A DNA stretch of 7,494 nucleotides from an uncultured Lacinutrix sp. (lineage in GTDB: Bacteria; Bacteroidota; Bacteroidia; Flavobacteriales; Flavobacteriaceae): NCBI GenBank assembly GCA_937916035.1, contig CALGIH010000144.1, forward strand, positions 1-7,494, given 5' to 3'. Numbering within the stretch: position 1 is the first letter of the stretch; every line of letters starts with the position of its first letter. Below the pieces are notes generated by a model, which worked only from the letters and a program-made list of their open reading frames with translations, had not been told where the DNA came from and made no database searches. This document shows positions 1-5,660 of this stretch, in pieces. The position numbers and the translations under genes are program-made.

Positions 1-335
1 ATATTTGATTGTATGTGAATGGAATCTCCAGTCATTTGGTTTCCCATATTCCATAACACAGGATGGTGTGCACCAGAAAATGCGTCTTTTGATGTAAATC
101 GTTGTAAATTGATTAGTTGAGTTAAGCCTTTTTTATGATCAACATGTATAGAATCTGCTTTTCCGCTTAAATCGGTTTTATAAATTTTAGCATTGTAGTA
201 ACCTCTTGTGATTCTGTTTTCAGGTTTTCCAGTGACCATAAGTTTATCGGCATGTATATAAATGGAATCATTTTCTTGCACAGTAATAGCTAAGGCACGA
301 TTGGTAACAAAAGCAGAATCTTTTTCTCTGAAAAC
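1..335 (-). pseudogene. Downstream part of the OstA-like gene, same frame, cut off by TAA at 336-338 and by the window edge
   Basis: Reading on from the TAA in the same frame gives 111 stop-free codons (335 down to 3), starting VFREKDSAFVTNRALAITVQ and including NDSIYIHADKLMVTGKP, ITRGYYNAKIYKTDL, GKADSIHVDHKKGLTQL and PVLWNMGNQMTGDSIHI. These show the same D-S-I-Y/H beta-strand pattern as the first 279 residues, so this is the same gene and not a new one. No start codon lies just after the stop; the first in-frame ATG is at 237-239, inside the conserved KLMVTG segment, so efficient restart is unlikely. There is no frameshift. One base change (for example GAA to TAA, as family memory suggests Glu here) explains the break. 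A sequencing or assembly error, or a real strain-specific nonsense mutation, are both possible. The gene continues beyond position 1. Confidence 0.8.
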
Positions 336-1175
336 TTATGCATAATGCCCTTTAATTATGGCTTTATTGATAGTGTCAGTAATCTTAATATTATTTGTGG
401 CTGATGCGAAACTTTTGTTTCTGTCAAAATAGAGGCTATCGCCTTCAATGAGACGATCATCATAATCTATTTTCGAGTTTTTTAAGAAATAACCAACATC
501 ATTATTAGTGTCATAAAAACCACGTTCGCAATAAATTTTACTTGTTTCTCCTGTAATAGTTGAGGGTCCAAATAAGTAAGCCTGTCCAGATTCGGAAAAG
601 AAATCTAAGCGATCGGAATCTATCACATATTCAGGATTTACTAGTTTGACACTATCAACAAACTGATATTTTTTAATCTCCATATAATAGCGACCAATTT
701 TACTTGTAATGGTTCCTGAAGAATCCCTCACAACTTTTCCTTTATTTCGGTAAAAGGCTTGTTGCTTGATACGATCAAAATACAGTGTATCTGATGTTAT
801 TGTAGATGTAGGATCAGTAAGAACCACATCACCACTTGCAAATGCTAGTTGAGTTTTACCACTATATTCAACATATTTTGAGGTCATGTTGATAGTATCA
901 CCTTGATTGATCGTTACATTGCCATAAGCTTCAATAAAGTCCTGCGCACTGTAATATATAGCTTGATCGCACCACATAATTATGCCTGCGTGTGATATTT
1001 TAACCTGATTCATATCATCACGTGTTAAAATAGTAGCTCCAGGATATTCTGCTTCGTTTTTGGTAATAAACCCAGAGTCATCAATATCTATTCTACGACG
1101 TTCTTGTCCATAAGATAGACTAGAAATCAAAATAATAAAGGCGACTACTAGATATGCAGATTTATTGAATTTCAA
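336..1175 (-). CDS. OstA/LptA-like envelope protein, N-terminal 279 residues ending at a premature stop
   Basis: Exported OstA-like protein. The family (OstA_2/LptA-like beta-jellyroll repeats) is linked to lipopolysaccharide transport or outer-membrane assembly in the periplasm. Residues 1-23 form a signal peptide: a short basic start (Lys2, Lys5), a hydrophobic core (about 8-20) and a likely cleavage after SLSYG. The mature part holds recurring beta-strand units such as SDTLYFDR, GDSLYFDR and a related DRLDFF, typical of this fold. The start codon is TTG (1173-1175). No ATG occurs in frame between it and the next upstream in-frame TAA, and TTG puts the signal peptide at the N-terminus. The frame ends with TAA at 336-338 after GHYA, but the same frame continues as convincing family-like sequence to the window edge. 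The product is therefore probably a truncated version of a protein about twice as long. The gene follows purA after 95 bp on the same strand. The family call is from pattern recognition; the exact function in Bacteroidota is inferred. Confidence 0.82.
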   Translation of the reverse strand: MKFNKSAYLVVAFIILISSLSYGQERRRIDIDDSGFITKNEAEYPGATILTRDDMNQVKISHAGIIMWCDQAIYYSAQDFIEAYGNVTINQGDTINMTSKYVEYSGKTQLAFASGDVVLTDPTSTITSDTLYFDRIKQQAFYRNKGKVVRDSSGTITSKIGRYYMEIKKYQFVDSVKLVNPEYVIDSDRLDFFSESGQAYLFGPSTITGETSKIYCERGFYDTNNDVGYFLKNSKIDYDDRLIEGDSLYFDRNKSFASATNNIKITDTINKAIIKGHYA

Positions 1176-1270
1176 TCGAAATAATTTTGTAGTAAAAGTA
1201 ACTATAATTATGATGTCTTATTGCGCATTAGCAATATTTTAAGAGGCTCCTTAATAAAGATTTAACAGCC
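1176..1270. other. purA to ostA-like intergenic gap with two small hairpins
   Basis: This 95-bp AT-rich gap contains two short inverted repeats. The first, at 1239-1254, is on the minus strand a stem TTAAGG/TCTTAA (one G-U pair) with an AGCC loop, about 17 bases after the purA stop. The second, at 1220-1235, is ATTGC/GCAAT around a 6-base loop. Neither is followed by a run of T on the minus strand, so neither is a standard rho-independent terminator. I see no clear TTG / TAnnTTTG flavobacterial promoter. Whether the ostA-like gene is read through from purA is undecided. Confidence 0.3.
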
Positions 1271-2542
1271 TTATCTAAAAATAGTTTGCTTTCTATCTGG
1301 TCCAACTGAAACAATTTTAATAGGGATTTCTAATTCCTTTTCAAGAAAGTCGATATAATCATTCAACTCTTTTGGTAATTGACCATAGTCATCCATTTGA
1401 GTTAAATCTTCTTTCCAACCTTTAAAATCAGAATATATTGGTGTCACATTTTCTGCTTCAATGTTATAGGGTAAATGAGAAATGATATCTCCTTTGTAGT
1501 CATAAGCAGTACATACTTTTAAACTTTTGAAACCAGAAAGTACATCGGCTTTCATCATCATTAATTGAGTCACACCATTAATCTGGCATGCATATTTTAA
1601 TGCAACCAAATCTAGCCAACCACAGCGACGACTGCGACCTGTTGTTGCGCCAAATTCTTGGCCAATTCTTCCCATTGTTTCTCCAGCTTCGTCAAATAAT
1701 TCGGTTGGGAAAGGTCCAGAGCCAACACGTGTTGTGTAGGCTTTAAAGATTCCGAAGACTTCGCCAATTTGATTAGGTGCTACACCTAAACCCGTACAAG
1801 CCCCTGCTGCAGTCGTGTTTGAAGAGGTTACAAAAGGATAGGTTCCAAAATCAATGTCTAACAATGAACCTTGAGCACCTTCAGCCAAAATAGTTTGTCC
1901 ACTTTTTTGAGCTTGATAAATGTATTCTTCAGAATCAATGAATGTTAAAGATTTAAGCACATCTACAGCTGCAAAAAATTCAGCTTCCAATTCTTTTAAT
2001 TGATACTGAATATTTACATCGTAAAAATCAATCATGGCTTCATGCTTATTAGCAAGTGCGCGATATTTTTCTTTCCAATTGGTCATCTCTAAATCACCAA
2101 CTCTAATTCCGTTTCTTCCAGTTTTGTCCATATATGTTGGACCAATTCCTTTAAGAGTAGAACCAATTTTAGCTTTACCTTTAGACGTTTCACTTGCAGC
2201 ATCCAATAAGCGATGCGTTGGTAAAATTAAATGTGCTTTTCTTGAAATTAGTAATGACTTTCTATAATCAACCTTTTGATCTTCTAGTTTATCTAATTCT
2301 TTTTTAAAGATAACAGGATCTATAACTACACCATTTCCAACTAAGTTTTTTGCGCTATCGTGAAAAATCCCTGAGGGAATTGTGTGCAAAACATGTTTCA
2401 TGCCATTAAAAACAAGCGTGTGACCAGCGTTTGGTCCTCCTTGAAATCGTGCAATAATATTGTAGTTAGAGGTGAGTACGTCAACAATTTTTCCTTTGCC
2501 TTCGTCTCCCCATTGCAGTCCTAGTAGTAAATCTACTGCCAT
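1271..2542 (-). CDS. purA: Adenylosuccinate synthetase
   Basis: Cytoplasmic enzyme that joins IMP and aspartate using GTP to make adenylosuccinate, the first committed step from IMP to AMP. The 423 residues match the full family length. The GTP/Mg loop GDEGKGK is at residues 12-18, with the catalytic Asp13 and His41 (in GGPNAGHT) at the same numbers as in the E. coli enzyme. IMP-binding elements follow: GIGPTY (132-137), Arg143 and Arg147, then EGAQG (221-225) and the substrate loop GATTGRSRR (298-306). The C-terminus VGPDRKQTIF is also typical. The ATG at 2540-2542 gives the canonical N-terminus. It starts only 7 bp after the Fur-like gene stops, so it is probably co-transcribed with that gene and with spoT. 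PurA of E. coli is inhibited by ppGpp, which makes the linkage functionally sensible. No key residue is missing. Confidence 0.98.
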   Translation of the reverse strand: MAVDLLLGLQWGDEGKGKIVDVLTSNYNIIARFQGGPNAGHTLVFNGMKHVLHTIPSGIFHDSAKNLVGNGVVIDPVIFKKELDKLEDQKVDYRKSLLISRKAHLILPTHRLLDAASETSKGKAKIGSTLKGIGPTYMDKTGRNGIRVGDLEMTNWKEKYRALANKHEAMIDFYDVNIQYQLKELEAEFFAAVDVLKSLTFIDSEEYIYQAQKSGQTILAEGAQGSLLDIDFGTYPFVTSSNTTAAGACTGLGVAPNQIGEVFGIFKAYTTRVGSGPFPTELFDEAGETMGRIGQEFGATTGRSRRCGWLDLVALKYACQINGVTQLMMMKADVLSGFKSLKVCTAYDYKGDIISHLPYNIEAENVTPIYSDFKGWKEDLTQMDDYGQLPKELNDYIDFLEKELEIPIKIVSVGPDRKQTIFR

Positions 2543-2549
2543 ACTTTAA

Positions 2550-3002
2550 TTAGTTTGATTGTTTTTTTGTTCCGTAAAAGTAGAGTGAATGATTATGAAT
2601 ATCGATATTAAAAACCTCTTCAATCGTTTTTTTAATAGACTGAATTCTTGGGTCGCAAAACTCAACAACTTCTCCAGTATCTGTAAGAATCACGTGGTCG
2701 TGTTGTTTATCAAAATAAGATTTTTCGTAATGCGCTTGGTTTTTTCCAAACTGATGCTTTCTAACCAAAGCACAATCCAAGAGTAGTTCAATAGTATTGT
2801 AAAGTGTTGCACGAGAAACGCGATACTTTTTGTTCTTCATTTTAATATAAAGAGATTCAATATCAAAATGCTCTTTATTATCATAAATTTCTTGAAGAAT
2901 AGCGTAGCGCTCAGGTGTTTTTCTGTGGCCATTGCCTTCTAAAAACTTTGTGAAGACGGTTTTTACAATTTCTTGGTTAGTATGTTCAGTTTTAACACTC
3001 AT
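2550..3002 (-). CDS. Fur-family transcriptional regulator lacking the Cys4 zinc site
   Basis: A 150-residue Fur/PerR/Zur-type regulator. Residues about 12-85 form the winged-helix DNA-binding domain ([16 protein letters not shown] at 25-40; recognition helix [15 protein letters not shown] at 61-75). Residues about 90-145 form the dimerisation domain ([23 protein letters not shown]). By hand alignment to E. coli Fur, the sensing site H33/E81/H88/H90 is kept as His45, Glu93, His101 and His103. The second site (H87/D89/E108/H125) is reduced to Asp102 and His138, with Gln at the other two. The structural CxxC is Leu106-Thr-Asp-Thr109, and there is no C-terminal cysteine pair. The ligand (Fe, Mn, Zn or peroxide-type sensing) cannot be assigned, so no symbol is given. 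It sits 27 bp after spoT and 7 bp before purA on the same strand, and a perfect palindrome lies between spoT and its ATG. Shared features suggest a conserved Bacteroidota subgroup rather than a degraded gene. Confidence 0.92.
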   Translation of the reverse strand: MSVKTEHTNQEIVKTVFTKFLEGNGHRKTPERYAILQEIYDNKEHFDIESLYIKMKNKKYRVSRATLYNTIELLLDCALVRKHQFGKNQAHYEKSYFDKQHDHVILTDTGEVVEFCDPRIQSIKKTIEEVFNIDIHNHSLYFYGTKKQSN

Positions 3003-3013
3003 AATTTCAGTGC

Positions 3014-3030
3014 AAATTTAAGTTAAATTT
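3014..3030. promoter_or_regulatory. 17-bp palindrome before the Fur-like gene, possible operator
   Basis: AAATTTAA-G-TTAAATTT is a perfect inverted repeat with 8-base arms around a single central base. It lies in the 27-bp gap between spoT and the Fur-like gene, 11 bases before the ATG, and its last base overlaps the spoT stop codon. The inner 7-1-7 layout is the layout of Bacillus Fur, PerR and Zur boxes, though the arm sequence differs. One arm (AAATTTAA) recurs at 5283-5290 upstream of spoT. A role as an autoregulatory site is inferred. AT-rich DNA makes such palindromes by chance fairly easily. Confidence 0.35.
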
Positions 3031-5237
3031 TAGACTCTATCTACTTTTTCAATACCATTAATTTTTTTAATTCGGTCCATGAGTGTCTTTACTAAATTAG
3101 TGTTTTTTACAACGACCGTTATTTTACCTATAAAGATACCATCGTCAGACTCAAAACTTATGTTTTTTATGTTTACGTGCATGCTATTTGAGATTAGTTT
3201 TGTAACTTCATTTACCAAGCCTAAATTATCTATTCCTGTCATTTTTATAACAGCAGTAAATTCCTGTTGTGTCGAATCTATCCATTTTGCAAACATAATT
3301 CTGTAAGCATAATTGGATTGTAAACTCAATGCATTTGGACAGTTTTTTTTATGAATCTTGAGACCTTCATTGATCGTTAAAAATCCAAATACATCATCAC
3401 CAGGAATTGGGTCGCAGCAATTTGAAAGTTTATAATCTAGCTTTTCTTCTTCCTTACCAAACACAAGCATGTCATACTTGGCAGTAATTTCATCCTTGTC
3501 AATGTCTGGGTGTATGCTTGGTTTTCGTATTTTATTTTTAAAATAACTAACAAAAGCATTGCTCCTTGAATTAGCAAATTCTTTAAGCATCTTGTTGTCA
3601 ATAGAACCAATACCAATGCGATAAAATAAATCGAGACTCGTTTTTAATTTGAAATAGGTAACAAGTTCATTAATGCTCTTCTCTCCTAGGGTAATTTTAA
3701 GTTGTTTTAGTTTTCTTCTTAAAATTTCTTTACCATCTTCAGCAATAATTTTCTTTTCTTCTTTTAAGGATGATTTAATTTTACTTCGAGCTCTCGCAGT
3801 TGTTGCATAATCTAGCCAGTTGACATTAGGTTTTGCATTTTCAGAGGTGAGAATATCTACCTGATCACCACTTTGTAATTCATGACTCAAGGGAACTAAT
3901 TTACCATTTACTTTTGCACCACGAGTTTTCATACCAACTTCAGTATGCACACTAAAAGCAAAATCTAATGGTGTTGCACCTTTAGGAAGCGACTTTAAAT
4001 CACCTTTGGGTGAAAAAACATATATTTCTTTTGAATAGAGGTTTAGTTTAAACTGTTCTACAAAATCAACAGCATTACCATCAGGGTTTTCTAAAGCTTC
4101 TTGCAATCTGCTCACCCAAGTATCTAAACTATCCTCTTTATCATCTCCTTCTTTGTATTTATAATGTGCAGCATAGCCTTTTTCGGCTATTTCATTCATG
4201 CGTTCACTTCTAATTTGCACTTCTACCCATCGTCCTTTAGGGCCCATTACAGTAATGTGTAAGGCTTCATAACCAGTAGATTTTGGAGACGAAATCCAAT
4301 CACGTAATCGTATTGGGTTTGGTCTAAAATGATCTGTTACAATAGAGTAAATTTTCCAAGCGAGAAATTTTTCATTTTCAATATCAGATTTGTAGATAAT
4401 TCTAACAGCGAACTTGTCGTAAACTTCATCAAAAGAAACGCCTTGTTTTATCATTTTTCTACGAATAGAAAAGATAGATTTAGGTCTGCCTTTTATATTG
4501 TAGTTTAACTTTTCTTTATCTAACGAAGTTTTTAAAACATCACTAATTTCATTTATGTAATTATCCTGTTGCTCCTTACTTTCTTGCATCTTGGTTAAGA
4601 TGTCATTGTAAACTTCAGGTTCTGTATATTTTAAGCCTAAATCTTCAAGCTCAGTTTTAATATTATAAAGTCCAATTCTGTGAGCTAAAGGAGCATAGAT
4701 ATAAAGCGTTTCAGAAGCAATTTTAACTTGCTTGTCTGGAAGCATGGAATCCATGGTTTGCATGTTGTGTAATCTGTCAGCAATTTTTATAATGATCACA
4801 CGAACATCATCATTTAATGTGAGCAGCATTTTACGAAAATTTTCTGCCTGCATTGAGACATTCATCTCTTTATTAAGGGAAGAGATTTTTGTTAAGCCAT
4901 CAACAATTCTTGCGACTGTTTCACCAAAAAGTTGTTCTATGTCACCAATGGTGTAAGTTGGGTTGTCTTCAACGACATCATGAAGTAGTGCAGCTGCAAT
5001 AGAAGTTGCATCCAAGCCAATCTCTGAAGCCACAATTTTGGCAACTGCAATAGGATGAAATATATAGGCTTCATCAGACTTTCTGCGTTGATCTTTATGT
5101 GCATCAACAGCTACGTCAAATGCCTTTCTGATGAGTTTTTTATCCTCAACAGTGAGCAAACGATAACTTATTTTTAGGAGCTGTTTGTATTCTTTTGCAA
5201 TGGCTGCATTTTCTTTTTCTATCTCAACATCTGTCAT
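3030..5237 (-). CDS. Bifunctional (p)ppGpp synthetase/hydrolase, RelA/SpoT (Rel) type
   Basis: Makes and degrades the alarmones ppGpp and pppGpp in the stringent response; cytosolic and ribosome-associated. The 735 residues match full-length long RSH proteins. In order: an HD hydrolase domain (about 40-200) with His61, the His86-Asp87 pair, Glu90-Asp91 (HDVVED) and Asp154 (IADRLHNM); the synthetase domain (about 245-365) with GRPKSIFSIRRKM, RLRD at 310-313, TGYEALH and EVQIR (339-343); a TGS domain (starting KEIYVFSPKGDLKSLPKGAT); a helical and CC-containing region (LSNCCDPIPGDD); and a C-terminal ACT domain (IKMTGIDNLGLVNEV to the end). RLRD matches the basic RxKD class found in bifunctional enzymes rather than the acidic ExDD of synthetase-only RelA, and the HD site is intact, so both activities are expected. 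The ATG at 5235-5237 gives a normal N-terminus. It probably begins the spoT - fur-like - purA operon; a 108-bp gap lies upstream. The name rel or spoT is a matter of convention. Confidence 0.97.
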   Translation of the reverse strand: MTDVEIEKENAAIAKEYKQLLKISYRLLTVEDKKLIRKAFDVAVDAHKDQRRKSDEAYIFHPIAVAKIVASEIGLDATSIAAALLHDVVEDNPTYTIGDIEQLFGETVARIVDGLTKISSLNKEMNVSMQAENFRKMLLTLNDDVRVIIIKIADRLHNMQTMDSMLPDKQVKIASETLYIYAPLAHRIGLYNIKTELEDLGLKYTEPEVYNDILTKMQESKEQQDNYINEISDVLKTSLDKEKLNYNIKGRPKSIFSIRRKMIKQGVSFDEVYDKFAVRIIYKSDIENEKFLAWKIYSIVTDHFRPNPIRLRDWISSPKSTGYEALHITVMGPKGRWVEVQIRSERMNEIAEKGYAAHYKYKEGDDKEDSLDTWVSRLQEALENPDGNAVDFVEQFKLNLYSKEIYVFSPKGDLKSLPKGATPLDFAFSVHTEVGMKTRGAKVNGKLVPLSHELQSGDQVDILTSENAKPNVNWLDYATTARARSKIKSSLKEEKKIIAEDGKEILRRKLKQLKITLGEKSINELVTYFKLKTSLDLFYRIGIGSIDNKMLKEFANSRSNAFVSYFKNKIRKPSIHPDIDKDEITAKYDMLVFGKEEEKLDYKLSNCCDPIPGDDVFGFLTINEGLKIHKKNCPNALSLQSNYAYRIMFAKWIDSTQQEFTAVIKMTGIDNLGLVNEVTKLISNSMHVNIKNISFESDDGIFIGKITVVVKNTNLVKTLMDRIKKINGIEKVDRV

Positions 5238-5345
5238 AAACTAAAAGTACTATAAAGAATATAATTGGGCAATATGTTTTTGAAATTTAATTTTGGCGTT
5301 ATATGTTGTTGGAGAGTTGTTAATTTCTAATAGGATAATAAATTG
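5238..5345 (-). promoter_or_regulatory. 108-bp gap upstream of spoT, weak promoter candidate
   Basis: The flavobacterial promoter form is TTG, about 17-23 bases, then TAnnTTTG. On the minus strand a TTG (in CATATTGCCC) is followed after 20 bases by TACTTTTA, one base off the -7 consensus and only 4 bases before the spoT ATG. If real, the message would be nearly leaderless. A second TA-rich element (TATTCTTTA) lies between them. The AAATTTAA half-site at 5283-5290 also falls here. All of this is weak in such AT-rich DNA. No terminator with a T-run is visible after the upstream small gene. Confidence 0.25.
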
Positions 5346-5573
5346 TTATCTCATAAAATATCCAGATCCATTACATCCAGGGCATTGTATTCTATTTCCG
5401 TCCCAAATGGTTGTTCCCAAACCACGACATTGTCCGCATGTAGTAATAGGTTCGTGAATTCGTATTTTCCCACTACCCTTGCAGCCAAGGCATTGAGTCT
5501 TATTGCTATCCAAAAGAGTTGTTCCTAACCCTCTGCATTGTCCGCAATCTATAATAATCGATTTCGTATCCAT
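5346..5573 (-). CDS. 75-residue protein of two tandem DnaJ-like CxxCxGxG zinc-finger modules
   Basis: A small cytosolic protein consisting almost wholly of two copies of one module, residues 10-35 and 46-71, joined by a 10-residue linker. Each copy reads C-G-Q-C-R-G-L-G-T-T, 14 residues between cysteine pairs, then C-x-G-C-x-G-S-G. There are eight cysteines (10, 13, 28, 31, 46, 49, 64, 67) in four CxxCxGxG motifs, the pattern of the DnaJ central zinc domain, which binds two zinc ions. There is no J-domain, substrate-binding domain, signal peptide or membrane segment. Family members with only this domain include Bacillus anti-TRAP and small chaperone-like proteins, so a protein-binding or redox/zinc role is plausible, but no function is assigned. 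The two copies share 19 of 26 residues with many synonymous differences, which supports real coding. It starts at the ATG at 5571-5573, 77 bp after the deacetylase gene and 108 bp before spoT, same strand. Database pipelines may mislabel it as DnaJ. Confidence 0.85.
   Translation of the reverse strand: MDTKSIIIDCGQCRGLGTTLLDSNKTQCLGCKGSGKIRIHEPITTCGQCRGLGTTIWDGNRIQCPGCNGSGYFMR
5361..5546 (-). repeat. Two tandem 78-bp coding modules with a 108-bp period
   Basis: Positions 5469-5546 (copy 1) and 5361-5438 (copy 2) encode the two zinc modules of the 75-residue protein, with cysteine-to-cysteine period 36 codons. Comparing codons by eye, 19 of 26 residues are identical, and 11 of those 19 use different synonymous codons. 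The DNA has thus diverged while the protein stayed fixed: an old internal duplication under purifying selection, not a recent slippage event. Confidence 0.8.
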
Positions 5574-5650
5574 ATTTATGAATTAATGCTCTCAAACAAT
5601 ATGATATCTAATGTTTCAATATTTTTTATCACAATAAACTTTCAGTTTGA
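5574..5650 (-). promoter_or_regulatory. Leader of the zinc-module gene, weak promoter candidate
   Basis: This is the gap between the deacetylase stop and the ATG of the small zinc-module gene. On the minus strand a TTG (in AATATTGAAAC) is followed about 16-17 bases later by TATTGTTTG, which resembles the flavobacterial -7 box TAnnTTTG with one extra base, and then about 20 bases to the ATG. The TTG falls inside the arm of the inverted repeat at 5613-5660. No Shine-Dalgarno sequence is evident. The resemblance is modest. Confidence 0.25.
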
Positions 5651-5660
5651 TTATTGAAAC
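5613..5660 (-). repeat. 9-bp inverted repeat with nested hairpin at the 3' end of the deacetylase gene
   Basis: GTTTCAATA (5613-5621) and TATTGAAAC (5652-5660) are perfect 9-base inverted arms. Inside lies a second perfect hairpin, AAACT-TTC-AGTTT (5636-5648). A third arm, CAATAA (5632-5637), can pair with TTATTG (5651-5656) instead of the outer partner, so two folds compete. The 5652-5660 arm includes the last codons and part of the stop of the deacetylase gene. There is no T-run after the structure, so it is not a standard terminator. It could be a 3'-end stabiliser or chance in AT-rich DNA. Confidence 0.4.

Noticed and set aside
237..335. Separate downstream gene starting at the ATG at 237-239
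   Set aside because: The ATG lies within continuous family-like sequence of the same frame as the OstA-like gene, so it is an internal methionine.
1239..1254. Hairpin after purA as a rho-independent terminator
   Set aside because: The stem is short with a G-U pair and is not followed by a T-run on the minus strand.
2034..2267. Plus-strand open frame opposite purA
   Set aside because: It lies wholly inside the well-supported purA gene on the other strand and its translation shows no recognisable domain; it is a shadow frame.
4732..4956. Plus-strand open frame opposite the spoT HD domain (and similar ones at 3079-3306, 5343-5528, 5740-5934, 7257-7478)
   Set aside because: Each overlaps a conserved minus-strand gene, and the translations look like low-complexity antisense sequence.
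5323..5345. AATTT...AAATT inverted repeat just after the zinc-module gene
   Set aside because: Only five outer base pairs are contiguous and the inner part is mismatched; expected by chance in AT-rich DNA.
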